Assembly (NCBI GenBank): GCA_016715645.1
Contig: JADJZR010000028.1
Coordinates: 278,969 to 342,968 of the forward strand
Length of the DNA: 64,000 nucleotides
Direction of reading: 5' to 3'
Source: Elusimicrobiota bacterium
Lineage (GTDB): Bacteria; Elusimicrobiota; Elusimicrobia; FEN-1173
Shown one piece after another: positions 18,601 to 27,500 of the stretch; the first letter of the stretch is position 1, and the number at the start of each line of letters is the position of its first letter. Under the pieces are notes generated by a model. It did no database searches. It had not been told where the DNA came from and was given only the letters and a program-made list of their open reading frames with translations. Made by a program: the position numbers and the translations under genes.

Positions 18601-19582
18601 CCCGCCATTAAGTCCGATAGAAGAAATTGCCGCTCAGGAAGCCCCGAAGGCGGTGGTTTACCAAAACCTGGGGCCCCTCAATCGCGACCTCCTCGGCGGC
18701 ACGGCCCATTCCCTGGAATTTGGAAGTTTAATGGCGGACGTGATCCATGTCCGTTTGCTGGTGGAAAAGGATCGGGATCAGGCAAGATCCGCTCAATTAT
18801 TCCTTTCCCGCTCGCTCGGGGGGTGGGACCTGACGGGTCCCACTGGCCGACTTTCCGAACCCGCTGTGATGAAAGCTGGACAGGCTTTGAGTCGCGCGGT
18901 TCGTCAGCAGGCTGATCCACTAGAGGGATCTTCTCTCGCTGTTTCCCGTCAGGTCTTCATGGCATTGGCTTCACTCGGGGAATATTTGGAGAATGCCTCT
19001 CCTGAAGAATGGCATCATTGGGCGTCTGTTTTGGCCCGGGGGTTCAACGAGAACCTTTTTGATGTTCAAGAGCGGGTTTTGGCGACCATCAATAGTGGGC
19101 GGAGACTGGAAATTGAGATTTCCGAAACACTGTTAAATGGAAACCTCACGGAAGAAGATAAAACCCGTTTGCAGGAATTGGGTGTGTTCGCCGCCCATGC
19201 TGACCGATTGGGCAGGGGAAAAATCACCTGGATTCTTCCCGAAGGAAGAAATAATTTGGATCCCCTCTGGCAGAAGTATCCCCAGCTGATGCCCTTAAAT
19301 GGAATTTTCACCCGAAAATTGTTGAAGGCGAACCTGAAGGGAGCCGATGGCAAATATTCTGTTAAAAAACTCCTGATGGATTCACAGGGCCAGAAACAGG
19401 TGCAATTACTCGAGTCTTCTGATCTTTACATCATCAACCGTAGCGAATGGGTCTTGGAATCCGATCTTCCCAACGAGGTGGCCCGGCTCCTGATCTCGCT
19501 CGGTGGTGGCTTAATTTACGACGCCACCGAAAAAGTGGGCGATGAGATGAAAAGGCTCTTTTTCCTCCGCACCAACGCGTAA
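12644..19582 (+). CDS. Giant secreted modular protein A with alpha-glucan-phosphorylase-like module
   Basis: 2312 residues. The signal peptide ends VGVYA just before TERTFWNDRRAA. Residues about 85-565 form a domain shared with giant B: LHIQDAHDVEEAQRN, LVGLEGASG, LWGIESSNLY, VLVAGGFHTEG and PLEKLLVGDV. The GGFH strand recalls TraB/ChaN/EreA-fold proteins (weak). Residues about 950-1640 resemble GT35 phosphorylases: GGLGHVTYDYHAS, VTLDHEVFAQFP, AFNHTVFRP, VRLIFGGRTFGG, FLENYN and SNSKIVVNGGWLISVHDG. In the last of these, Lys1525 falls where phosphorylases carry the PLP lysine. The C-terminal about 170 residues (IEISETLLNG, GKYSVKKLL, ARLLISLGGGLIYDATE) match giant B's end. Function is unknown. 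The start is set by the signal peptide; the ribosome site is weak. Confidence 0.8.
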   Translation: MKLKKSAHFSPPFAGVLAVIYFLSNAVGVYATERTFWNDRRAALAHRRSNTLVLAQAPVLFPGGPETPLSPSLLSSLPPNAQKSLSWLPSLAGPYGEIRDIYLAGPDAPLILHIQDAHDVEEAQRNMGGLVQSLLKGGHVRLVGLEGASGPMPLDPFRQLPNKDVTRGVLDLALRLGYIGGAELAALDAPQSILWGIESSNLYAGNLGAFERGESFKGQDQVWLDHVSLVADAARQRWYGPALKEFESHRIAYVNGNERLTVWLPFLWSNRPRDSKYPHLARLNGVLAKESELDFKVVERERQSLAEVLVHALSPSDLQRLVDQSLNQRLGRLSFGDYYRFLESLCARYSVKMSNYPHLKEYIAYVADAEKVDRSRVIDELADLEERVERRLAVGAEEAIVAKARRDFGVLRKLVGHQLTPSEWHAYASRHPDPALVAKTLADLSGKDLPRVELQGLKSYEDYSDFALKRNSALADNLLAKMRQEKVPTAVLVAGGFHTEGLIQAFKDSGVSYVVLGPRITKVPKNSQALEAIVRDPLPLEKLLVGDVIHLATPRLTGSLEGVSPDAPEIQQWAERGKNILGCLHFAYQSVHAPGVENSSFDGLRWAGYLSENITQEVIQVKEAGVTAVVIDGIGTSGFAVIESKGQSDPGAAGVTAPPITVEKMTVDGQPVQFATYPSDAVRRPRVLVQWARKGVALLVKGRNTLGSALRWGKQGVLNGLLAFGTAWDNFLDSRLGRMLFPTLEPKFVVPLGQGVGLGPSVSGRHDRPKKLADIFPNEPTHWSSVQREDLTFVLTQLGENPNSARFLSKDSTDESLAFSLSAPAALGAQPEMVVRFTLSSEPLPNGELYSVNSARGPPEVTLSLHPDVFHADKSSLKKHLSAVVRQAVSTLPGTPFAQGNQTDYRAAERAVRESKTRIPTWMEDNTPRLKNVSLFSRSMESIFNRTLAEQLQVKFGFDMLRFLSQTNFTGGLGHVTYDYHASLGQDGADVASVFPLWNGIKGVVKHPEGGQMLYGAPALPFRPDGTRYESMGDMLRNTMSKREDLPLTSYRLPENAAFWDWVRRSAGSNNPEFASQCRKALALQGKEISFDVYAVKDKFSGQPIFYLDAYTKDGEKKIRVFDELYGDPPDAPWRVVQVLVYSQANQLLINELVRQGYAQPTIVTLDHEVFAQFPDLYLSWQGVKGLIRHAVHAFNHTVFRPGMWNLPKPAAGLLGLDKRSDLEDEYAVSIANRAVEVSGATTGVSHIHWLVLLWKLFAMEIHKVVERFNPKRPDRGSNSANGVLLEHWQGVDIRRLIDLTKEKLGLSSATDDEIFYETLEQPNNSITLREFQKRFEIVKAFYSLDLLIFLNETQTQPQGGGHWLAETLMEVEGNHQGVYTPKNIREFRDRWQFLITRAFSVESAWEEMSENFGELKEALLKRPIVSNVRRQVSYKGPDMYLEIFLNDTEAFQNSQVRLIFGGRTFGGAARATFDEAKRRARSVGSVAFLENYNSEDAPIIYRGATAGVMLSDERLEAAATSNSKIVVNGGWLISVHDGASPERMAVLDKQTNRVRFAITYTHDDLRAGLNKGELELLNGDLIPFDDNSQSYEGKGAGRRPSRAGLLNCFSKLGKAYGSPVLRRKMLYQGIRWSYTADIHRQTQGFLEIENDMVLAQDDVFSVAEKIVSAPSMDAPPLSEQLEALLYKKGPNGFTWLHKHNLTIPVALSGIGHAPGWDGFLQGFRSVKGRYYFQGLGSPAGDEEGQGRWSLEHHAFGQNGTNELVSYTAYLLKDIPAFQPLLDRLREFEGTNAQSMDVRMAETLKALEFVQRTVDRVREAILNRDLKTGAEVIRRVSPSITTADRDYILQQNYSYGWKIAVSPTDHSHDYAYLESGPSLTELRDALRQLLNENSRGPESIKQASYGTRGGYFFSMMGERWGQVPALRNFAFSLADKVENIKTKGGENGWNDSAIQWEIRRVFAAFLGALDELIEPSNPSEPHEKATPPLSPIEEIAAQEAPKAVVYQNLGPLNRDLLGGTAHSLEFGSLMADVIHVRLLVEKDRDQARSAQLFLSRSLGGWDLTGPTGRLSEPAVMKAGQALSRAVRQQADPLEGSSLAVSRQVFMALASLGEYLENASPEEWHHWASVLARGFNENLFDVQERVLATINSGRRLEIEISETLLNGNLTEEDKTRLQELGVFAAHADRLGRGKITWILPEGRNNLDPLWQKYPQLMPLNGIFTRKLLKANLKGADGKYSVKKLLMDSQGQKQVQLLESSDLYIINRSEWVLESDLPNEVARLLISLGGGLIYDATEKVGDEMKRLFFLRTNA

Positions 19583-19964
19583 CCATTCAGGCAAGACATG
19601 TTTGGCAAGTGTAACCCAACAAAACATGTCAACATTCGGTGGGCGCCCCGGGTGTTGCATGAGCCTGTTGTGTGTCGTCACATTAAAAACAGACAGCATG
19701 GGAACACGAAAAGAGACAATGGGAACGGGGGTCCCGGTTGAATACTTATCCGTGTGATTTATCCTGGAATGGATTCCGTAGGTTTTCTCTTGTTGCTTTC
19801 CAAAATTGTGATTTTTGATGTCACGGAACACACCCCGCCTAATTCGCAACTGACCCCAAAAAACGTTACAAAAAATTTACAACTTCTTAAGGGTTTCCAT
19901 CGCTCCTCCAAAGTAGAATAAAACCATGGGAAGTCTTATTTTTCTTCGAAAGAGGGTCATTGCG
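19583..19964 (+). other. 382-bp spacer between the giant genes
   Basis: No convincing gene on either strand. It holds one imperfect hairpin, GACATGTTT (19595-19603) with AAACATGTC (19622-19630), around an 18-nt loop and without a U-tract, so it is a poor terminator. No clear promoter was found. Confidence 0.5.
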
Positions 19965-22900
19965 ATGAAACGCTTTCTCATCCAATGTTTGGTGTTTACC
20001 TACGCGTTTACCCATGTGGTGAGCGTTTACGCGGGTGAAACAAACTACTGGGAAGAACGCCGCCGGGCGGTTCAACGTCGATCTTCGCCGGTGGTCCTGA
20101 CTTCTTTGTCCCGGTCGCAAGCGTCCGACCTGGTCGCGTCGGGGTTTGGATCGGAATATCAGACAAATCAAATTGATTCGTCTCTCGTGACCCGACATCG
20201 GGCGGTATTGCCAGGAATGCAAAAAGAGTGGGGCTGGTTGCCGGAACTGGTGGCGAATTACGGTGACATTCGGGAGATTTACGTGGCGTCTCGACCGGAC
20301 GCGCCGGTGGTGATCCATTTGCAGGATGTGCATGAGGTGGAAGACGCCCAGAAGAATTTGGCGGGATTGGTGGAATCGTTTCACACGCAGAGAGGAATTT
20401 CGTTGGTGGGCCTGGAAGGCGCGCTGGGTTCGTTCGAGTTGGCCTTTTTTCGCGAAGGGCCGTTGGATGTTCGGAAAAAACTGTGCGATCATTTTTTGAA
20501 GTTGGGCTATTTAACCGGACCGGAAGTGGCGGGCATTATCGCCGAGAAACCGCCGACCCTGTGGGGAATTGAGGATGTGGAGCTTTATCGCGGCCACGTT
20601 GAGGCGTTTGAGCAGTCCGAATCAGGCCGAGCTCAGGCGCGGCAATTCCTAACGGCCCTTTCCGTTGAGGCCGACAAAGCCCGGGAAACTTTTTATTCGC
20701 CTGCCCTGCGGGCGTTGGACGATCATCGACGGGCCTACTTGTCCCACCGGGCATCGTTAGGGGAGTACGTGCCGGCCCTTTGGTCCGCCCTGAAAGGGGA
20801 CAAAAAGGCCTATCCTCAAGTGGCTTTGTTGGTTAAATTATTAACCCAAGAACAGACTCTCGATTTTAAAGAGGTAGAACGACAGCGGGTGCGGTTGGCG
20901 GAGGTGTTGGCGCAACGTCTTGCGCCGGGAGACTTGGATCGGTTGGTCAAAGCCAGCCTGGCCTATCGATCGGGACGCCAAACGGCTGGTGCTTATCAAA
21001 AATACTTGGCCACCGTGTGCCGACAAAACAACATCCGCCTGGACACGTTTGGCCCCCTAGCCGTCTACATGGACTACGTTCAAGGGGCGGACCCAATGGA
21101 TTCGGGAAAATTGTTGGACGAACTGGACCGTTTGGAATTGGCGGCGTTGACCGACACCGCCGAAACAAACGAGGAAAAAAAGCTGGTGGAAGTGTTTCGC
21201 GGTCTGGCCCTCTTAGACAAGTTAACGAACCACGGTTTGACTCCCCAGGAATGGGGAGTTTTGAAAAAAGGCGAGCACTCTTTAGAAAATATCTGTTCGA
21301 TTTTGACCAAAATCAGCCCGACGTCGGTGAGCAAGACCGCTCTGTTGCCGGACCTTTCCCCGTACAAAGAATTTTGCAAAAAGGCCGAGCAACGCAACGG
21401 CGCTTTGGTGAAGAATTTTCTGGCCAAAATGAAGACGGATAAGGTCAATACAGCCGTTTTGGTGGCAGGCGGATTTCATAGCGATGGCATCGCTCAAATC
21501 CTCCGAACAGAAGACATATCCTACATCGTTATCTCCCCTAAAATCTCAAAACTGCCGGAAACCACCCGACCTCTGGATATTTTTGTTCGAACTCCCCTTC
21601 CACTGGAAAAACTTCTGGCCGGAGATGTCATCAATCTGGCCTATCCCCGTTTGACGCAGAGTAGTGAGGAAGTGATTGTATTGGGACCTAATGCCGCGAA
21701 ACGTAAAAGTACCCTTGCGGAAGCCTGGATAATGAAAATGAAGGGGGGGGGAGGGGCTTTCTTTAAGGTTGACCGGCCTGATAGACTTTCGTTCGCCCTC
21801 TCTGTTGTGCGCGTTAAACACCTATTGCAAGAACTCCCTTTCTTCGCCCTTTCAGTATTCGGGGCGGTCATGGCCGAAACGCTAACTTCAGGCATGTCTC
21901 CATTATTTGTTATCGCTTTTCAGTTCACGATCGGCATGACCGTGGCAATATTAATGTGGCCCAATTTTCTGAGCAAACACGAGAAAGCACAAAAAAAATG
22001 GCTGACAGAGAACCCTGGGGAAACAGCGATGGATTACCAATTTCGTCTCTTCCTGCACTATGCTTTTGTCAGTGCTTTCTCAATTTCTCTGTCAATTATA
22101 TATCCGACTTTTGTTGGTTCTGGTTTAGTAACCCAGGGGTCATTCTCTATTCCGGGAAGCTTTGAGAAAATTCTTTCGGGATCCCTGGGCGGGGGGCTTT
22201 TCGTTCACGGTCTTTCAAATTTCTTGGGACGTCTTGTTGTGGGAAACTCTTTCGTTCCCGCAATGTCGGATTTCCAGGAACCGGCAAAGAAAAATTCGAT
22301 TCCAAAGGAATTTGAATTCGATCCTAAAGGATTCCTGGAATACGTCAAGGCAAACGGCTTCTTGGTTGGGCAACCTGGACAGGTAAGCCATTCGTCGGTG
22401 AGTCGATCCCTCCCGAATGTGGGCCCCTCCCCTTTGCCGAGGTATCCTCGGGGGATCTTTCGGGAACTTGACCCTGCGAAATCCTTATCCGAAGAGGATG
22501 TTCGAACAATCGGGCTTGGAGAATTGATCAAAAGCGGGAGCCCCGCGGCGATTTTTGACTATTTTAAACTCCTGGATTTATCCAACCAACATCATTATGG
22601 ATATCCGAGTGTGTTGCTTAATCGTTTTTCTGAAGAGTATGATATCTGGCTCGACGAAGAGTCACTGATTTCGTTAGTCAATAAATTTGAACCAGTCGGA
22701 GACTCAGCGCATCAATCAATTGGAGAGAGAATTACCGAATTAGTGGCCAAAGGGTTTCGGGGTGAAACACCACTTGTTCTCCTTTTAGCCTTGGCCAACG
22801 TAGCGGGACCTCAGCGTTTGGAGGTTTTAAGACGGGCGTCCTCCCGTTATGGCTGGAGTGAATTTATACCTAATATGGTTGAGTCTTCTCTATCTCGAAT

Positions 22901-23531
22901 GAGGTCAATGGGAATTGTAAAGGAAGAGGGGGGTAAGTGGGATCTTTCGTTGGAGGCAAGAAATTACATTTCGGGGATCTTCCCGGAAGCTCTGGGTTTG
23001 TTCTTACACCCGGAACACCGCGGTTCAATGGGGGATTTGGGCAACCATATTCGGAGAGTGGTGTGGAATGCACGTCTGGACAAACGATTGCGCAGGTCCA
23101 CAGGGATCAAAGCCACCGGCCTTCTCATCGGGGAGAATCTTTCTTTAGAGGAGGCCGAACTTATTGTCGCACAACTTAGAGCATGGGGAATCTCTCGCAA
23201 AGAGGAGGAAGCGCCGCGGGGAAACGTCGATGTCATTGTTGAATGGAATTCTGATCATTGTTTTCTTGAGCAATGGGTTCATCCCTCCTATTTTGGTTCT
23301 TCTCCAAATAATGTGATTCTCGACGATAAAATAGGGCTTCAATCCCGATCAAATGGCTTCACTCAATTTTCCACACTTACGGAGTATCTTGAGACGGAAA
23401 TAGCGCCAATCATGAAATCCATAGGCCGCCTTTTTGATTGTCTTGACGACGTTGTTGAACCCTTCGCTGAGTCCATTTGTTTTTCGGTGTTTGAAAAAGT
23501 TCAGAATACCAAAGCGCCTGCGATCAAGTAG
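19965..23531 (+). CDS. Giant modular protein B, N-terminal fragment, truncated by an ISL3 element
   Basis: Host-derived codons run from 19965 to 23294; the tail 23295-23531 is read antisense through the inserted element and ends at its stop. The ATG at 19965 has an AGAGGG site and starts a signal peptide (MKRFLIQCLVFTYAF...SVYA) just before GETNYWEERRR. An in-frame ATG at 19926 would spoil the signal. Residues about 85-560 parallel giant A: IHLQDVHEVEDAQKN, LVGLEGALG, LWGIEDVELY, VLVAGGFHSDG and PLEKLLAGDVINLAYPRLT. Several membrane segments follow (about 21800-22270, ending GGGLFVHGLSNF), then a helical, winged-helix-like region (about 22690-23000). This is one half of a split gene; see 24474-34682. 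Confidence 0.75.
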   Translation: MKRFLIQCLVFTYAFTHVVSVYAGETNYWEERRRAVQRRSSPVVLTSLSRSQASDLVASGFGSEYQTNQIDSSLVTRHRAVLPGMQKEWGWLPELVANYGDIREIYVASRPDAPVVIHLQDVHEVEDAQKNLAGLVESFHTQRGISLVGLEGALGSFELAFFREGPLDVRKKLCDHFLKLGYLTGPEVAGIIAEKPPTLWGIEDVELYRGHVEAFEQSESGRAQARQFLTALSVEADKARETFYSPALRALDDHRRAYLSHRASLGEYVPALWSALKGDKKAYPQVALLVKLLTQEQTLDFKEVERQRVRLAEVLAQRLAPGDLDRLVKASLAYRSGRQTAGAYQKYLATVCRQNNIRLDTFGPLAVYMDYVQGADPMDSGKLLDELDRLELAALTDTAETNEEKKLVEVFRGLALLDKLTNHGLTPQEWGVLKKGEHSLENICSILTKISPTSVSKTALLPDLSPYKEFCKKAEQRNGALVKNFLAKMKTDKVNTAVLVAGGFHSDGIAQILRTEDISYIVISPKISKLPETTRPLDIFVRTPLPLEKLLAGDVINLAYPRLTQSSEEVIVLGPNAAKRKSTLAEAWIMKMKGGGGAFFKVDRPDRLSFALSVVRVKHLLQELPFFALSVFGAVMAETLTSGMSPLFVIAFQFTIGMTVAILMWPNFLSKHEKAQKKWLTENPGETAMDYQFRLFLHYAFVSAFSISLSIIYPTFVGSGLVTQGSFSIPGSFEKILSGSLGGGLFVHGLSNFLGRLVVGNSFVPAMSDFQEPAKKNSIPKEFEFDPKGFLEYVKANGFLVGQPGQVSHSSVSRSLPNVGPSPLPRYPRGIFRELDPAKSLSEEDVRTIGLGELIKSGSPAAIFDYFKLLDLSNQHHYGYPSVLLNRFSEEYDIWLDEESLISLVNKFEPVGDSAHQSIGERITELVAKGFRGETPLVLLLALANVAGPQRLEVLRRASSRYGWSEFIPNMVESSLSRMRSMGIVKEEGGKWDLSLEARNYISGIFPEALGLFLHPEHRGSMGDLGNHIRRVVWNARLDKRLRRSTGIKATGLLIGENLSLEEAELIVAQLRAWGISRKEEEAPRGNVDVIVEWNSDHCFLEQWVHPSYFGSSPNNVILDDKIGLQSRSNGFTQFSTLTEYLETEIAPIMKSIGRLFDCLDDVVEPFAESICFSVFEKVQNTKAPAIK
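23287..23294. repeat. Target-site duplication, left copy
   Basis: CCTATTTT, identical to 24667-24674. Eight bp is the length characteristic of ISL3-family insertion. Confidence 0.93.
23295..23316. repeat. Left terminal inverted repeat of the ISL3 element
   Basis: 22 bp, a perfect reverse complement of 24645-24666. Confidence 0.93.
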
Positions 23532-24548
23532 CTTGACATACTCCAAAATCTCCGGGATATCGCTTTCGCGCGCCCGTTGCTTCCAGGCGCGAAACTCAGC
23601 GCGCCGTTTTAGAATCTCGAATATCAAAAATGCCCCGGAGATCTTCTTTCAAGACGTAGGCCGTGTTGAGAGTTTCGTTGACGGCCAGCAGTTCCTTGAG
23701 GCGCACCCTGCCTTTGGCACTCAAGCCCTCCCGTCGTCTCAAGAGCAAGAAGCGAGAATTCTTGACATATCGCCTGCCTTCCGGCGGGAGTTCTTTGTAC
23801 TGACGGATCCTGATCTTGTCGATGGCCAGATGCAACGGCTTAACGACATGAAAGCGATCGAAAATAATTCGGGCACGGCAACTCTTACGCAGAGCGAACA
23901 GATACGGATCGTGCATATCGATAACCACGAGCTTCAGGCGCCGGGTGCGCTGGGGCCCAAACCACAGGAAGAACCTCTTGAGAACAGCGCTGTCGTTGCC
24001 ACGGCCCACCCAGAGGACACGACGTTTCCCAATGTCGGTGACCAACGTTAGATAGCGATGCCCTTTCTTCTCCGAAACCTCGTCAATCCCAATCTCAGTG
24101 ACACCATCGAGATCCCGCTTGGCAACAAGCCCACAATGTATCGAATCTCAACGTCCTTGACCGTCTTCCAATCCACACGCTCCTGTTCCGCCACCGCCTT
24201 GACTGGCATGAAGTCAGTCAAGATGAAAAGATGAAGTTCGAACCGTCGTGCATCGCGCTCCACCTCGTGCGATCACCGATCTCGCTTGATGAACACCGCA
24301 ACAAGGACAACGAACCCGAAAGCGCGGCAACCACAGAAAGACCTTGTGTTTGCTGATATCCAGATCGCGGTTCTCGTCGACACTTGGTCGTGTCGACGCA
24401 CACATTTTCGTCCACAACCGCCGCATCTTAAAGTCCGACCTTGATATTCGATCCATAGTTCTATCCAGGATTTGTGATGCCTCTTCCAGCGAACAACTTT
24501 GTGGCTTTGAAAACCAACGAACGATGTGAGAGCATGGTATTGAGGCAT
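23349..24548 (-). pseudogene. ISL3-family DDE transposase, frameshifted
   Basis: Minus-strand pieces in different frames add up to one transposase. The order is an N-terminal zinc ribbon (CGGCGRKC, then CPCCGVHQ), MPVKAVAEQERVDWKTVK, TEIGIDEVSEKKGHRYLTLVTDIG (first Asp), VVIDMHDPY (second Asp), and NGLSEGFNNVVKTIKKAAYGF (catalytic Glu and the ISL3 C-terminal signature). Frame changes occur near 24370, 24290, 24120 and 23620, so no single full-length protein is encoded. The element could still have moved if transposase was supplied by another copy. Alternatively the breaks are consensus errors from collapsing several copies. Confidence 0.88.
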
Positions 24549-27500
24549 TTCGCTTCCTCCCGGTATGGTCGTCTAAACAATGACCTTATACCAAGAGGGC
24601 TGGACACCCGCTTCATCTTTACGCTATGCGCGTTATCACCATTTTCACATTATTTGGAGAAGAACCCCTATTTTGGTCTTTTACAGGTTACTGTTCGGAT
24701 GGTATCCCATTTGCAACGGAGGGAAAATATCGAACCCATGGGTTTTGAGGAATTTAAAGAATGGGGCCAGAATCGCACATTTCCAACTGCTCCCCTTAAT
24801 ACATTTCTTGAAAATCATTTGAGTGAGTTTACCTCAGGTTTAAATGGATTCAAAGGAAACAATGAAGTTATTCAAACTTTATTAAAACTTTTGTTGTCGG
24901 GGAAATTGGATCTGGCTAATGTCGCATTTGCTCTAAGGGGATCGGGTCTTTCCCCCATAGAATCCGCACGCCTCATCGGGTTGTTGTTCCGCCATGGAAG
25001 GCCTGAGGAACTGGAGGATTTCAGGGATCAGATCGTATATTTTAACCCAAGCTTTGAGCCTGCGCGCCAGGAAAGTCGAAATAATATTAAAGATCGCCTC
25101 CGTTATTTTCTCGCATTGGGAGACTCCCTTTCAGAAGAGGGACAAAAATATGCAAATGAACTTCGTCAGGCACTTCAAGCCAAAAGCCCTTCCGAAACGC
25201 TAAAAAAACTTGAGGAGCGATTTCCATCCCAAGAGAATCCACAATTGGACTATTTTGCCCCTCTTCAGGCCCCAACGGAAGGGTGGACATCCGTCATTGA
25301 GAACCTTGATATTCTTCAAGTTACCCAAGGGTGTTCAAATTTGTGTTTGCATTGCTATGCTTCCCCTAGCGGAAATGTTCACCCCATGCCTTTTTACCGA
25401 ATCCTTCAGTTGTTGGAGGTTATGAAAAGGAACAACATCCATCCTCGTTATTTGGAAAGGCTGTACAACGACAATGAGATTTCCGACTATTACGATCCAA
25501 TGTTCGATGCTGATTTCGCGGATCTTTTTCGCACACTCAATTCACAAATCCCCATTTCTCAAACGCTTTGGACCACCCGAGGCTGGAATTTGGGTGACAA
25601 AATCGCCGCGAGAGGCGTGAAAAAACTTTCAGCTCAAGTTAGAATACAAGAAATATTTCCACAAACACGAGTGAGCATTGACTTTTTCAGCATTCGCGGG
25701 GATTTGTTGAGAAGTATGGGCCGTCAGTTGGAAATTCTCTCACGTTTGGTTGAGGTTTCATCGCGACCTATCATTATTAACTCTGTCGCTCCAAACGAAT
25801 GGGGCCTTGCACAGAGAGCCTGGTTGTCGATCCTTATGAGCCTGTTTCCCGAACGTCTTTTGATTGACGGGGGAACAACTTTGGACATTTCCGAGACGGG
25901 AAGAGCTTCCCGTCTCGGATTTTCCTCAGGAGCACGAAAGAAAGACTACGTTGTTGAAGTTCCCATGAAGGGTTTTATGATTACACCTGACGGGACTGTA
26001 CGGAAACTTTCCCAAAGCGGAAGTGATCGGAACCCCATTGGGAGATTGTGGTCTTCAAATTCAGCATCAAGGAGCCCTATTCAACCAAGGCCGATTAAGC
26101 CATCGACTGAACATCCATTATCCTATTTATTGCCAAGTATTTTTAAAGAGGCCGGCACTACTTTCGACACAAGTCAAATTGGATTGAGACCTGGATCTTC
26201 TAACGTTTTTCTTAAGAGGGCTCCAACCCCGACGTCCGTGGAAAAAGATGAGTCTTCCTCCGTCGGTTTAGGTGTGGGTTCATCGAATTTTAAGGCCGGT
26301 GGTATGATGTTCTGGCTGTGGCGGGTTTGGAATTCGGTTGTCCCCCTTCGGTTTCAAATGGATGAGAGGTCGTGGCACCGATGGGCGTTTTTGACGGAAG
26401 GTGTTTTTTCTGTGTTTCTTGGGTTTTTCCTGACCGTGGTGTGGGTGGCGGTGACTGGGGACTTTGAATCCCTTGCAAAGGTTTTCGCCGGCGCCGTGTT
26501 GGGTTCGTTCGTGAGTGGGCACCTGGCGGATCTGTTCACACAAGATCGCGGGAGGGCGCCGCCCAACATTCGGGCGGCCCTGTCCATCGCGGCCTTGAGC
26601 GCCTTGCCCCTGGGGTGGGGAGCGCCGGCGGGGATAGTCGTGCCCTTGTTCTTCGCGGTACACAATCTTGTTAACCGTTTCCTGGAGGATCTCGAGGATC
26701 CATCTTCTGGGTTGGCCCTTCTTGCCAACAAAATCAAAGATCATTTTCTTTTCGTTGAAAGCGCGAAGGCTCTTCTCTCAAACCAAAAATTTCACCAATG
26801 GTTGAATGCCATTTCGTCCGAGGTGGTGGAGACATCCGCTTCGTCAGAGAATTGGATAGAAGATGAACAGCCCGAATCGATCGTTCTCCCATTCCTCCGA
26901 AACAGGGGGTTAGAGGCCGAGACGGACCTTTGGCCCCGGGTGATCGATTGGGCGAGGAAAGTCCTTTTGGGGGCCGTGGGCACCCTGGAACATGTGTCGG
27001 CTGTCGCCCGAAAAGTGTCTCCTTCTAATTCGGATTCTCCCCTGGGACTGCTCCCTTTGATCGGTCGGCCTGTCTACACCTTCTTGATCAGCTTCCATGT
27101 AAATCGCCGCTTGGCTGCCGGAATTGCGGGGGTTGTGGAACAGGGTGTTCTTGTTTCTCTGGCCGGTGGATTGGCTTGGTTACTCAACTGGGTTTTTGGG
27201 ATCGGTTTTGTTTGGGGACTTAGCTCGTCCACGGCAATCATATGGAAGATGTTCCCGAAATCCCACGGGAGTCGGGTTTTTGTGTATGACAATTTGAGTG
27301 GCTGGGACTTGAAGCTTGTCAATGTGACGGACGATCACATCCGTTCCCTTCGGCAGGTCAGCAATTGGTTTTTCGGGTCATTTTTGGTCATTACACTTAT
27401 CCCCGTCGTTCTCCCCCTGCTCGGATTCGCCGTTCCCGGTTCTCTGGAGCAATGGTTTTTTGCGGGAGCAACCATTTCATCTTTAATTCATGGCCTGGGT

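Larger units (their letters stand above)
23295..24666 (-). mobile_element. ISL3-family insertion sequence, 1372 bp, complete ends
   Basis: Both ends carry identical 22-bp terminal inverted repeats (23295-23316 and 24645-24666, outermost bases GGTTCTTCTCC), flanked by perfect 8-bp direct repeats CCTATTTT. A single transposase gene lies on the minus strand but is interrupted by several frameshifts. GG-starting inverted repeats, 8-bp duplications and the transposase motifs all fit ISL3. The element sits inside giant gene B in the opposite orientation. Confidence 0.95.

Noticed and set aside
19595..19630. Hairpin after giant A as a terminator
   Set aside because: The loop is 18 nt, the stem is A/T-rich and there is no U-tract, so termination is not supported.
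19511..19849. 112-codon minus-strand ORF between the giant genes
   Set aside because: It overlaps the end of giant A and has no recognisable domain or ribosome site; the region is treated as non-coding spacer.
23434..24051. 205-codon plus-strand ORF in the IS region
   Set aside because: It reads antisense through the ISL3 transposase and is not a gene.
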